DNA of 64,000 nt, taken from contig NZ_CP017279.1 in assembly GCF_001750725.1 (NCBI RefSeq), positions 1,302,001 to 1,366,000 of the forward strand. Direction: 5' to 3'. This document shows positions 35,888 through 44,199 of this stretch, in pieces. Made by a program: the position numbers and the translations under genes. This DNA comes from Enterobacter ludwigii (GTDB lineage Bacteria; Pseudomonadota; Gammaproteobacteria; Enterobacterales; Enterobacteriaceae). The notes beneath the pieces are model-generated. The model saw only the letters and a program-made list of their open reading frames with translations. It was not told where the DNA came from and searched no databases. How positions within the stretch are numbered: the stretch's first letter is position 1; every line of letters starts with the position of its first letter.

Positions 35888-35996
35888 TTTTCCCAATTTC
35901 CAGGGCCGTTATGTGCCAGGAGCGGACCTCCGTTACTATTCTGAAGAGGAAGCACAGAAATATTTAGGTCTGTTGTGTAATAATTACGATATATAA
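35880..35996 (+). pseudogene. unidentified 38-codon C-terminal fragment
   Basis: After the umuC end an open frame without a start encodes SGDFPNFQGRYVP followed by GADLRYYSEEEAQKYLGLL and stops at TAA 35994-35996. It looks like the conserved tail of a larger protein, perhaps a polymorphic toxin tip. I cannot name the family. The following DUF1963 gene would suit the place of an immunity gene, which is inference only. Confidence 0.35.
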
Positions 35997-36051
35997 TAAA
36001 AACTTCTCTATTTCAGAATCCAAGAGTATGGGCATACGCAAGGATGCAATT

Positions 36052-36728
36052 ATGAAATCCAAGAGTGCGTTAGTTTTAGAAGAACTCAGATCCAAATTAC
36101 GTACTGCATCTGTGGCACAAGTCGGTGGTTTCCGCCCTACAGCAGACCCAATTACATCCTGGTTTTTAAAAGAGTCGCTCTTCCAGGTGAAGGGTTGCCA
36201 GTTTGGAAGGGGCAGCCGATGTTTCCGCTTCTCCAGATTCGCGTAGATGAGCTTCCCGTGATTCCTGAACAACTGAAGGGGATCGCGCTCTTAGTGCTTT
36301 ATCATAATATGGAAAGCCATCCATTTGATAAACCTCATGGCGAGGGGTGGTTAATACGAGAATACGCCACCCTTGATGGGCTTGAGTTATTGCCTGCAAT
36401 TAACACTCCATATCGAGCATTTCCGGTTCGGTGGGTGAGTGTCAATGATGATGCTCCAGGATGGGAGGACGCTTGGGATATTATTGACTTGTCTCACGTA
36501 AACGATGATGAGGATGCAAGTGATAGATTCTATGATGGTTTTAACCGGTACAGGGGAACCAAGGTTGGAGGATATCCAATGGAGATACAACATGGTGTGG
36601 GGATTCAAGATTTTGTCTTTCAAGTGGGGTCAGAAGAAAAAGTAAACTGGATGTGGGCGGACAATGGTATCGGCTACTTTCACAAATCCCCAGAGGGGCT
36701 TTGGACGTTTTCATGTCAGTTTTACTAG
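36052..36728 (+). pseudogene. DUF1963 (YwqG-like) gene split by a -1 frame change
   Basis: Two frames together make a DUF1963/YwqG-like protein of about 225 residues. Codons 36052-36171 give MKSKSALVLEELRSKLRTAS through FRPTADPITSWF. From 36171 the -1 frame gives RVALPGEGLPVWKGQPMFPL and continues to 36728, ending VNWMWADNGIGYFHKSPEG. The switch falls on T-TTA-AAA (36165-36171), a canonical -1 slippery heptamer. Either a single-base loss in the homopolymer or a programmed shift is possible. AAGGA precedes the ATG. Some YwqG relatives act as immunity proteins. Confidence 0.7.
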
Positions 36729-36754
36729 AAACTCAACGTCCTCTCATCGCTCGT

Positions 36755-36797
36755 AGCGGACCTTGCGGCTCTTATGCCGGTCCGCTTTGTGCAGAAA
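36755..36797. repeat. GTCCGCTTTGTGC hairpin repeat, copy 1
   Basis: AGCGGAC (36755-36761) pairs with GTCCGCT (36780-36786), followed by TTGTGCAGAAAGG. The right arm matches the repeat at 40278-40301. It sits between convergent genes and may end transcription of both. Confidence 0.55.
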
Positions 36798-36804
36798 GGT
36801 AAAT

Positions 36805-37311
36805 TCAGCTGTATTCAATAATATCAAACCCTTCATCAGCCGTTGGCTCTGCGAAAAAGTGCGTTATGGTTTCAAATTGTTGATCTGAGGCTATAAATTT
36901 ATGCATTCCTTCTGCATTACGGGCGCGCAAGCGGGATTTACATACTTCATCAGTAACTTTCAGGTAATGCAGCCTGTTACTGGCACCTGACTCCTTAATG
37001 ATGCTCATCATCCATTCACGATTGGTTTGTGTGTTTGCCGGAAAGTCCAGAACTACGGATAAACCCGCTTTGAGTAGCGACACCAGGTGAGGCTTCATAG
37101 CGTTTCTGAGTCTTGAGGAATACTGCACATAATTAGCTATGGATTGCATTTCATTGGCAAAGAGGGCAGCCAGCCAATAATCTTCACTGACAATTATGGT
37201 GCCGGGTAATGCACCTAACTTTGCTGACAATGTGGATTTGCCTGATGCAATTTTCCCACATAACAAGTGCAAAGTGGGTTTTTCTGACGTTGTTACTGAA
37301 GCGATATCCAT
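36805..37311 (-). CDS. P-loop kinase-like ATP-binding protein (AAA_33 type)
   Basis: This 168-residue cytosolic protein has a Walker A motif GKIASGKST at residues 19-27, a DFPANTQTNREW stretch typical of zeta-toxin/CPT-like small kinases, and CKSRLRARN as a lid-like segment. It probably phosphorylates a small molecule; the substrate is unknown. No antitoxin-sized partner lies next to it, so a zeta-type toxin role is not supported. Its composition is AT-richer than core genes. Confidence 0.75.
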   Translation of the reverse strand: MDIASVTTSEKPTLHLLCGKIASGKSTLSAKLGALPGTIIVSEDYWLAALFANEMQSIANYVQYSSRLRNAMKPHLVSLLKAGLSVVLDFPANTQTNREWMMSIIKESGASNRLHYLKVTDEVCKSRLRARNAEGMHKFIASDQQFETITHFFAEPTADEGFDIIEYS

Positions 37312-37520
37312 TATTTACCTCACTGGATTGTTACCGGTAAGGCCCGCCTTACCGGCGGGAAAATGGCGAAAGTTATCCCACCTGAGTCAGACAGGTGATA
37401 ATAATTATTGAATGGAATAGGACAGAGTGTGTTTTCATTGTCATTCAAGTTAACAGGGCCTGAATGCAAAATCAGCAATTTTTTCCCTTATACATTGAAT
37501 GTCCAATCCAGTGAGTTTGG

Positions 37521-37540
37521 CCGCTCTGTGCCAAGAGCGG
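37521..37540. repeat. GTCCGCTTTGTGC-type hairpin repeat, copy 2
   Basis: CCGCTCT-GTGCCA-AGAGCGG is a 7-bp hairpin (37521-37540) whose loop GTGCCA matches the repeat at 40278-40301. It lies in the gap between the kinase and LysR genes. Confidence 0.5.
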
Positions 37541-37599
37541 AAGTTATTTACACCTTGCTATGCAATTTACGGCCAGCCGGTCAGTTCGTCATCTCAGTT

Positions 37600-38502
37600 T
37601 CATTTCAATGGGTTGTAAACTTTGAAGCCGGGATTTTTTTCAAAAATCTCAGCAACAAAATCCATGAACACAATCGCGCGTTTTGGTAAAAGTCGATTTG
37701 CAACATAAACAGCCTGAATGGGAACGGGAGATGCAGTGTAATCCGCAAGTAATAATTGTAAGTTGCCATTTGCCAGTCCCTCCTCGAACAACCATTCTGG
37801 GCCCTGTGCGATCCCAACCCCAGCATTGACAAATTTCTGCACTGCTTCAGGTGAATTGACCCTGAGCCGGCCAGAAACAGGCACATCCATATCCCGAAAT
37901 CTCCAGGTAGCGCCCGTTGATAACAGGGTATAGATCAAACAATCATGTTTTTTTAAATCCTCCGGGGTGTCAGGAATCCCATGTTCAGCCAGGTACTTGT
38001 GACTGGCAACACAGACTCGCTCATACATGCCAAGTCTGCGGGCACGCATTGCACTGTCCTCAAGGTGACCAATGCGGATTGCCAGCTCAGCGCCTTCATC
38101 AACGAGATTGATATAGCGGTCATTAATCTGTAGATCGAGTGTTAGCTCAGGGTAGCGTTCTAAAAAATCGGGTATGCGTGGAATCAAAAATGTGTGAGCC
38201 AGTGCAGTGGGACAAGCAACGCGCAGTAACCCTGTGGGCGTCACATTTTCTCTGAAAGAAGACTCTGACTCTTCGACCGCTTCCAGAATACGCCTTGCTT
38301 CCAGATAATAACGTTCTCCTTCAGGAGTCAGGGAAAGCTTGCGGGTTGATCGGTGGAGTAATCTGGTCTGCAAATGCTCTTCGAGGGTTGCAACATGACG
38401 ACTCACGTTCGGTTGCCCTAAGCCTAAATCCCTGCCTGCTGCAGAAAAGCTGCCTGTCTCCGCAGTGCGGACAAAGCATGTCATCAAAAGTAATCTGTCC
38501 AT
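37600..38502 (-). CDS. LysR-family transcriptional regulator
   Basis: This 300-residue LysR regulator has an N-terminal helix-turn-helix (residues about 1-60, AGRDLGLGQPNVSRHVATLEEHL) and a periplasmic-binding-like effector domain (about 90-295). It is divergent from the short-chain dehydrogenase at 38639, which it probably regulates. This is a common pairing. The 136-bp gap holds AT-rich sequence suited to a LysR box. The effector is unknown. Confidence 0.88.
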   Translation of the reverse strand: MDRLLLMTCFVRTAETGSFSAAGRDLGLGQPNVSRHVATLEEHLQTRLLHRSTRKLSLTPEGERYYLEARRILEAVEESESSFRENVTPTGLLRVACPTALAHTFLIPRIPDFLERYPELTLDLQINDRYINLVDEGAELAIRIGHLEDSAMRARRLGMYERVCVASHKYLAEHGIPDTPEDLKKHDCLIYTLLSTGATWRFRDMDVPVSGRLRVNSPEAVQKFVNAGVGIAQGPEWLFEEGLANGNLQLLLADYTASPVPIQAVYVANRLLPKRAIVFMDFVAEIFEKNPGFKVYNPLK

Positions 38503-38638
38503 CCTAAACCTATTTATGCTTTTAACGCATGGAACATATTCATAAATACAATCTTATCACCCTTAAAGCATGAGTATAGAGTGGCGATCAAATCGGTCAT
38601 TTGCCGATCAGCTGTTAAAACTCACGGGAGATATGTTC

Positions 38639-39385
38639 ATGTCCAGATTACAAGGTAAACGCGCACTCATCACGGGTGGAACAAGTGGTATTGGTCTTGC
38701 AACCGCGAAGCTGTTTGTCGCAGAAGGTGCACGCGTAATGGTTACTGGTATTAACCCTGATTCTGTCGCAAAGGCGAAACTCGAGCTGGGTAAAGATGTG
38801 GTCGTCGTGAGCGCGGATTCTGCAGATGTGAATGCACAGAAAGCGCTGGCTCAGACGGTTCAGGAACATTTTGGTGAGCTGGATATTGCTTTCCTGAATG
38901 CGGGTATATCAATGTATATGCCAATTGAGGCATGGACAGAAGAAATGTTCGACCGCATTTATGATATCAACGTTAAAGGTCCTTATTTCCTGATGCAGGC
39001 GCTGTTGCCAGTGTTCGCAAGCTCTGCATCAGTGGTCTTTAATACATCTATAAATGCGCACACGGGCCCGGTGAACTCTTCAGTTTATGGCTCCACCAAA
39101 GCCGCATTACTCAACATGTCGAAAACACTGTCTAACGAGTTACTTTCTCGCGGGATCCGTATCAACGCGGTGAGCCCAGGCCCGGTTGACACGCCGCTTT
39201 ACGATAAGGCGGGGATCCCCGTGGAATATCATGATCAAGTGATGAAAGATATCGTTGCAACCATCCCTGCCGGTCGTTTTGGTAAGCCTCAGGAAGTCGC
39301 GCAAGCGGTGCTTTACTTTGCCTCCGATGCGTCTGCCTGGACCGTGGGTTCAGAAATCATCATCGACGGCGGCGTTTCAATCTAA
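38639..39385 (+). CDS. short-chain dehydrogenase/reductase
   Basis: This roughly 248-residue classical SDR has the cofactor motif TGGTSGIGLA (near residue 12), NAG motif FLNAGIS and catalytic YGSTK with Ser in FNTSINAH. The C-terminus WTVGSEIIIDGGVSI is typical of NADP-dependent SDRs. GGGAG eight bases before the ATG at 39639-1000 (that is, 38639) favours this start over the ATG at 38633. It is divergent from a LysR gene and followed by a GST gene, so a role in detoxifying reactive carbonyls is plausible but unproven. Confidence 0.85.
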   Translation: MSRLQGKRALITGGTSGIGLATAKLFVAEGARVMVTGINPDSVAKAKLELGKDVVVVSADSADVNAQKALAQTVQEHFGELDIAFLNAGISMYMPIEAWTEEMFDRIYDINVKGPYFLMQALLPVFASSASVVFNTSINAHTGPVNSSVYGSTKAALLNMSKTLSNELLSRGIRINAVSPGPVDTPLYDKAGIPVEYHDQVMKDIVATIPAGRFGKPQEVAQAVLYFASDASAWTVGSEIIIDGGVSI

Positions 39386-39414
39386 GCCACCAAAATAAGA
39401 TTTACAATTCATCA

Positions 39415-39450
39415 AGCCCGCCACCTTTTATGGCGGCGGGCTATTATTTT
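39415..39450 (+). terminator. terminator after the SDR gene
   Basis: AGCCCGCC and GGCGGGCT, extended by CC/GG past one mismatch, form a stem around TTTTAT and are followed by ATTATTTTAT. Confidence 0.7.
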
Positions 39451-39464
39451 ATCTGGAGGTTGAG

Positions 39465-40139
39465 ATGTCTACCCATGACCTGACACTGATTAGCCACCCA
39501 TTGTGTCCCTTTGTGCAGCGTTCAGCGATCGTTCTTCTCGAAAAAAATGTGCCATTTGACCGTGTAAATGTAGATCTGTCGGCGAAGCCTGACTGGTTTC
39601 TTGCTCTGTCACCCACCGGCAAGGTACCGCTACTTAAAGTGCATCATGCAGAGGGCGAAGATGCCATTATTTTTGAGAGCATGGTGATCTGCGAGTATCT
39701 TAATGAAACGCAAGATGGTGATTCGCTGTATGCTGACGATGCATTAGAAAGGGCTAGACAGCGAGCATGGATCGAGTTCTCTACATTAATGCTTGGAAAT
39801 GCCTGGCAATTTTTAAATGCGACTGATCAGGCCATGGCAGACAGCAAACGCGCTGTGCTCCGTGAGCAACTTGAATATATTGAATCTGAATTGAATTCAG
39901 GGCCTTATTTCTCGGGTTCCAAATTTAGTATGGTTGATGCGATCTACGCTCCTGTTTTCCGTTACTTCTCCATCATTGATGCATCAGTATCTGAGGCGAT
40001 TTTTGAGGGACTTCCGCGGATTTCCGCATGGAAAACTGCACTTGCGAAAAGGGAAAGCGTAAATGCCGCTGTATCACCAGATTATGCAGAACTTTTCCAA
40101 AATCATCTTCGTCAGCATTCTGCAATTCTCGCTGCCTGA
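39465..40139 (+). CDS. glutathione S-transferase family protein (CPFVQR type)
   Basis: This 224-residue cytosolic protein has an N-terminal thioredoxin fold with the active-site HPLCPFVQRS motif (Cys at residue 17), which resembles omega/beta-type cysteine GSTs. The cis-Pro motif is KVPLLKV and the glutathione contact is FESMVICEYL. The cysteine suggests glutathione-dependent reductase or dehalogenase-type chemistry. It follows the SDR gene, separated by a terminator, with GGAGGTTGAG before the ATG. Confidence 0.82.
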   Translation: MSTHDLTLISHPLCPFVQRSAIVLLEKNVPFDRVNVDLSAKPDWFLALSPTGKVPLLKVHHAEGEDAIIFESMVICEYLNETQDGDSLYADDALERARQRAWIEFSTLMLGNAWQFLNATDQAMADSKRAVLREQLEYIESELNSGPYFSGSKFSMVDAIYAPVFRYFSIIDASVSEAIFEGLPRISAWKTALAKRESVNAAVSPDYAELFQNHLRQHSAILAA

Positions 40140-40277
40140 AGATATTTTTTGAGAAACCGTGACCTGCTCTTCTCCCTGTTGATTATCAGATGCCAATGAT
40201 AGTCCCAGCTCCCGGTTGTTACGACAAATGCGAACTTCCGCTTTTCGCTCACAACAGACCTTCAGCCTAGCCATCTT

Positions 40278-40301
40278 GTCCGCTTTGTGCCAGAAGCGGA
40301 C
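40278..40301. repeat. GTCCGCTTTGTGC hairpin repeat, copy 3
   Basis: GTCCGCTT-TGTGCCAG-AAGCGGAC is a perfect 8-bp hairpin. Two related elements lie at 36755-36797 and 37521-37540. The 283-bp gap around it (40140-40422) shows no other feature. Confidence 0.65.
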
Positions 40302-40422
40302 ATTTCTCGCTGTTAGGTGCAGGAAAAATCGTGTTTTTAGGCTTAGGAAAAGGCATAGGGGTATGCCGAATCTGAAAGCCTAAATCCTGTTAGTTTTTCT
40401 CCAGTTGCCGCCACTAAACTAA

Positions 40423-41169
40423 TTACAATTCCTGAGCCGTTGGTCTGAAAATAATTTCACTCACACCAACATCTTCTGGTTCATTAATTGCGAAGGCTAC
40501 CATGCGTGCAAAGGTTTCTGCTGGCACGCCAATATTTTCAACGTAATCCTGGTTTGCAGCCTTAACATCTTTATCCGTTATATGCTCCAGCAGTTCTGTT
40601 TTAACAGCACCGGGGGACACTAACGTGACGCGAATGTTATGTGCCGCCATTTCCTGGCGCAAACCGTCGGTTAATGCTCGAACAGCAAATTTTGTCGCCG
40701 AATAGACAGCAGAACTCTGGAAGACAAGGTGTGCAGCAACAGATGCGGTGTTAATGATATGACCTGTTTTTTGTGATTTCATATAAGGCAGCACCGCAGC
40801 AATACCGTGTAGAACCCCGCGCAGATTGACATCAATCATCTGATTCCATTCATCTACATTTCCCTGCTCAAGTCGGGAAAGAGGCATCAGGCCGGCATTA
40901 TTGATAAGAACATCTACACGACCGAATTTGTTGACCGCAGTCTCAATGAGGTTGTTTACGTCATCAAGTTTCGTCACATCGGTTGCGACGGCGATGGCTT
41001 CTTTATTCTGCTTTTGGAGCTCACTCGCAATGGCCTCTATGCGGTCTATTCTCCGCGCAGCCATCACAACCTTTGCTCCTTTTTCAGCAAGATAACGTGC
41101 AGCCGCTTCACCCATACCGCTTGATGCGCCCGTGATTACAATTACTTTGCCTATGATGTTATCTGTCAT
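40423..41169 (-). CDS. short-chain dehydrogenase/reductase (YdfG-like class)
   Basis: This 248-residue SDR has TGASSGMGEA at residues 13-22, ARRIDRIEAIA for NADP binding, NNAG and the catalytic YSATK with Ser in NTASVAAH. It resembles YdfG-type NADP-dependent oxidoreductases but is not orthologous to ydfG at 32591. The substrate is unknown. A truncated LysR relic upstream suggests that its dedicated regulator was lost. Confidence 0.85.
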   Translation of the reverse strand: MTDNIIGKVIVITGASSGMGEAAARYLAEKGAKVVMAARRIDRIEAIASELQKQNKEAIAVATDVTKLDDVNNLIETAVNKFGRVDVLINNAGLMPLSRLEQGNVDEWNQMIDVNLRGVLHGIAAVLPYMKSQKTGHIINTASVAAHLVFQSSAVYSATKFAVRALTDGLRQEMAAHNIRVTLVSPGAVKTELLEHITDKDVKAANQDYVENIGVPAETFARMVAFAINEPEDVGVSEIIFRPTAQEL

Positions 41170-41342
41170 TTTTACTCTTCCTTAATAGGAGATGGGCTGT
41201 TGTCACCACTATCAGACTGAGATCAGGTTCAATCTCTTCAGACTTCAGTGACACATTCCTGAACAGGGATAATCTTAGCAGTAGAGCATTAATTCGATAA
41301 TGCCTATAAACTTATATTGATTATGAGTACAGCTCATTAATT
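41170..41342. promoter_or_regulatory. promoter region of the SDR gene
   Basis: This AT-rich gap lies between the SDR start and the LysR relic. It contains TTATATTGATTATGAG around 41310-41326. Divergent or tandem LysR-SDR pairs usually carry the LysR box here. I see no perfect palindrome. Confidence 0.3.
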
Positions 41343-41505
41343 GGAGATACGTTACGGGTAGTTCGTATGAGCAGGCTGATCTGCAGCCGATATTCCCACG
41401 CCGATATTGCCTGGCTGAGAGCCGGTTGCGCCCCCCTGGTTGAGCCTCCGCACGGGTTAAACTCCCTTCGCGGGTGACGGTAATGAAATAAAGGAGGTCA
41501 TTCAG
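41343..41505 (-). pseudogene. LysR regulator 5' relic
   Basis: Read on the minus strand this encodes LNDLLYFITVTREGSLTRAE, then after a frame change LSQAISAWEYRLQISLLIR and TTRNVS. This is the helix-turn-helix end of a LysR regulator of the small-HTH type found beside SDR genes. The frame change and the loss of everything after about 55 codons make it non-functional. From 41506 to 41737 nothing else is recognisable. Confidence 0.75.
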
Positions 41506-41737
41506 GTTTTATCAGTGAAATACTCACAAAACATAACTATAGCTTATAAGCCCATTAAGCAATCATTAGCTAGTCAGCATACATCTATCGTGTAGAATTT
41601 CCAGTAAGAGAGGAGTCCGGAGAAAAGCATACGGATCTGAACCCATTTGATAAATTGACTTCTTTTTAAACGCTTATCTAAAATAATCATTGATGCTGCA
41701 CCTGAAAGATGCAGCACATTTGCGGGAGAGAATCTGG

Positions 41738-42190
41738 ATGAAAAAAATATTATTCCTGTTATTTATTATCATCACGAGCTTTTTATTCCCGGCTCGTGCC
41801 AGTAATTCTTTACAGCCAGACAAGGAAGAAGCTGTGACCATTAAAATGACTATCAATCAGCAAACTTTTTACGTTGAACTTAAGAATAATCCAGCCGCAA
41901 AGGCATTTATTGAACAGCTTCCCCTGACTCTAACGATGGAGGAACTTAACGGGAACGAGAAATTTGCTGATCTGCCCCGTCCCTTACCGACCCACCAGGT
42001 CAAACCTGGAACCATTAATCAGGGCGATCTCATGTTATATGGCCATCGTACCCTGGTACTTTTTTATGAGACCTTTCAGACAAACTACGGATACACACCC
42101 GTTGGCAGAATAATAGCGCCAGAAAATCTTGGTAAAATTGCAGATGAAAAAGAAGTAATAGCAAGGTTTACCACAGATAAAAAAGGTTGA
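41738..42190 (+). CDS. exported cyclophilin-like fold protein
   Basis: This 150-residue protein has a signal peptide (MKKILFLLFIIITSFLF, cleavage after ARA) and a small cyclophilin-like domain. The domain is marked by TINQQTFYVELKNNPAAKAF, LPLTLTMEELNGNEKF and GDLMLYGHRTLVLFY. Family members are secreted by many bacteria, with no settled function. The ATG at 41738 is chosen because it begins the signal peptide; 16 further codons upstream are not signal-like. GGGAGAG precedes it. Confidence 0.75.
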   Translation: MKKILFLLFIIITSFLFPARASNSLQPDKEEAVTIKMTINQQTFYVELKNNPAAKAFIEQLPLTLTMEELNGNEKFADLPRPLPTHQVKPGTINQGDLMLYGHRTLVLFYETFQTNYGYTPVGRIIAPENLGKIADEKEVIARFTTDKKG

Positions 42191-42227
42191 TCTGTATTAT
42201 CAAACACTGAATCTGGATTACCTATAG

Positions 42228-42422
42228 ACGCAAATGCTGGCAGACGATGGCTATCAGTGGCTTGTCGAGCAGGGTGGTTTGACCCGCGAAAACGGACAGA
42301 CATTCCGCGAGGTGATTCTGTCGCGCGGCAATAGTAGTGATTGAGCTAAACTTTACCGGAACTGGCGCGGCCACGATCCGAGGATTGAACCGATGCTGGA
42401 GAATCGCGGGTTGAGTGCGTAG
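42228..42422 (+). pseudogene. dcp: diverged second copy of the dcp 3' end
   Basis: This 195-bp segment matches 35319-35513 without gaps. It has an in-frame TGA in place of TTA (near 42343) and ends at TAG 42420-42422, followed by a dcp-like terminator. About 31 substitutions separate the copies, so it is not a recent duplication. It probably marks the far edge of the inserted segment. Confidence 0.85.
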
Positions 42423-42443
42423 CGCTGATTCAGGTCAGCCACA

Positions 42444-42468
42444 AAACCGGGCGTGAGGCCCGGTTTTT
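42444..42468 (+). terminator. terminator after the dcp fragment
   Basis: AAACCGGGC-GTGAG-GCCCGGTTT is a perfect 9-bp hairpin followed by TTGTTT, homologous to the terminator at 35537. Confidence 0.85.
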
Positions 42469-42656
42469 GTTTGATTATGTCTTCCCCACAATTTTTATTA
42501 ATTATGCCGTGTAAAAGGTATAAAAATTGCTGATGCCGTATGAAACATTTTAATAATGGCCGAATGTGATGCAATTCGTAATGACCATTAATGTGGGATG
42601 AGATATAACATGTTTTGAAAAATTAACATTCTCATAACGTCATTAAGGTTAAGCAA

Positions 42657-43775
42657 ATGAAGCAGGTTGGTATTGTTGGTTGGCGAGGAATGGTGGGTTC
42701 TGTTTTGTTACAAAGAATGGTCGAAGAGAACGACTTCGACAATATTTCCGCGCATTTTTACAGTACTTCCAGTGCAGGGGCCGCTGGTCCAGTCATTGGT
42801 GGCGTCAACCACACACTCAAAGATGCTAATTCTATTAGCGCCCTGGCCGAAATGGATATCATCATAACCTGTCAGGGCGGGGATTATACCAAAGCAATTT
42901 ATCCTGCGTTGATTAGCCATGGCTGGCAAGGCTACTGGATTGACGCGGCCTCAGCGCTCCGGATGGATGAAAAAGCCTGCATTATTCTCGACCCGGTTAA
43001 CCGCACAAATATCGATCGTGCCATCAAAGAGGGAATTAAACTTTTTGTTGGGGGCAACTGTTCCATTACGCTGAGTCTTATGGGACTGTCAGGGTTAATT
43101 AAAGCTGACCTGATCGAGTGGATGAGTGTGATGACCTATCAGTCTGCATCCGGAGCGGGTGCTAAATATGTCCGGGAATTAATTGCTCAAAGCGCTTATA
43201 TCAGTAAACATTTATCTTCTGATGAGCTGGAATCCTCAGGTTCAGTGCTTCCTTTAGTCAATAAAGTGAGTGAATTAATTAACAGTGCTAACATGCCCAT
43301 CCAGAATTTCGGCGCGCCTTTAATGGGCAGTATTATTCCATGGATTGACAGCGATTTAGGGGATGGTAATAGCAGAGAAGAATGGAAGGGTGAGGCAGAA
43401 ACGAACAAAATTCTTGGTCTCTCTCCGGGTACGATTGCAGTAAATGGCTTGTGTATTCGGGTCGGTGTGATCCGTTGCCATAGTGCTGCAATAACCCTGA
43501 AGCTCAAGCGTGAAGTCAGCGAAGAAGAATTTGCAGAGCTTGTGACGCATTCCCATCCATGGGTTAACTATGTGCCCAATAATAAGGATGACAGTGTCAG
43601 TAAATTGACTCCCGCTAACATTAGCGGTTCGCTGCAGGTGGGTATTGGCCGTTATAAGAAAATGTCGCTTAACAATGACCCCATATACTCGGTTCTGACG
43701 GTCGGCGATCAGCTGTTGTGGGGCGCTGCGGAACCCTTGCGACGGATGTTGAATATTCTGCTTGGTAAAGTCTAA
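42657..43775 (+). CDS. second aspartate-semialdehyde dehydrogenase
   Basis: This 372-residue protein of the Gram-negative Asd family reduces aspartyl phosphate to aspartate semialdehyde with NADPH. GWRGMVGSVLLQRM is the NADP loop. The catalytic cysteine is in VGGNCSITL (near residue 136), Gln in TYQSASG, and Arg/His in IRVGVIRCHS, so all known catalytic residues are kept. It is clearly diverged from the housekeeping E. coli Asd and stands alone, not in a lysine or diaminopimelate operon. A specialised biosynthetic or backup role is possible. Confidence 0.85.
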   Translation: MKQVGIVGWRGMVGSVLLQRMVEENDFDNISAHFYSTSSAGAAGPVIGGVNHTLKDANSISALAEMDIIITCQGGDYTKAIYPALISHGWQGYWIDAASALRMDEKACIILDPVNRTNIDRAIKEGIKLFVGGNCSITLSLMGLSGLIKADLIEWMSVMTYQSASGAGAKYVRELIAQSAYISKHLSSDELESSGSVLPLVNKVSELINSANMPIQNFGAPLMGSIIPWIDSDLGDGNSREEWKGEAETNKILGLSPGTIAVNGLCIRVGVIRCHSAAITLKLKREVSEEEFAELVTHSHPWVNYVPNNKDDSVSKLTPANISGSLQVGIGRYKKMSLNNDPIYSVLTVGDQLLWGAAEPLRRMLNILLGKV

Positions 43776-43863
43776 TCACGCTCACACGGTCATGGCGCGC
43801 TGCGCGTAAGGCGTGGGTTTAACGAGAAGCTGGAGACTGAACTCCAGCCTCTAGGAATGGGTT

Positions 43864-44199
43864 TCAATCTGAGGCCGTTTCGCCTGGGGCTTCCTTTAAC
43901 GACTCGATACTTATCTCTGAGTCATTAGTTTCGAGTAGCTGGGTTAATAAAATCAGGTTATTGAATTCGTTCAGTAACATTTCAGCGTCGGATTTGAGCG
44001 GCGTATCTGCTGCTTCAAGCGCCGCGTTGATCGCTTTTCTGACATTCTCGAGCATTTCGTTCATACCGCCATTTTTACCAATGGTCAGTAACAACGCGCC
44101 TATCAACAAAGACTGTGCTTCTACTTTGGCCGCCAGCTCTTTAGCTTCAGCGTCCATTTTGGAAATTTTTGCGATAACACTGAGTATCAAGTTTTTCAT
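43864..44199 (-). CDS. IraP-like anti-adaptor
   Basis: This 111-residue protein starts MKNLILSVIAKISKMDAE and continues KELAAKVEAQSLLIGALL. That resembles the helical start of E. coli IraP, which binds RssB and blocks proteolysis of sigma S. It is longer than E. coli IraP (86 residues), with an acidic tail. The identification rests on the N-terminal 45 residues and helical character. It stands alone. Confidence 0.65.
   Translation of the reverse strand: MKNLILSVIAKISKMDAEAKELAAKVEAQSLLIGALLLTIGKNGGMNEMLENVRKAINAALEAADTPLKSDAEMLLNEFNNLILLTQLLETNDSEISIESLKEAPGETASD

Noticed and set aside
36805..37311. P-loop protein considered as a zeta-type toxin
   Set aside because: No antitoxin-like small gene is adjacent and the sequence lacks a clear zeta substrate motif, so only a generic kinase call is supported.
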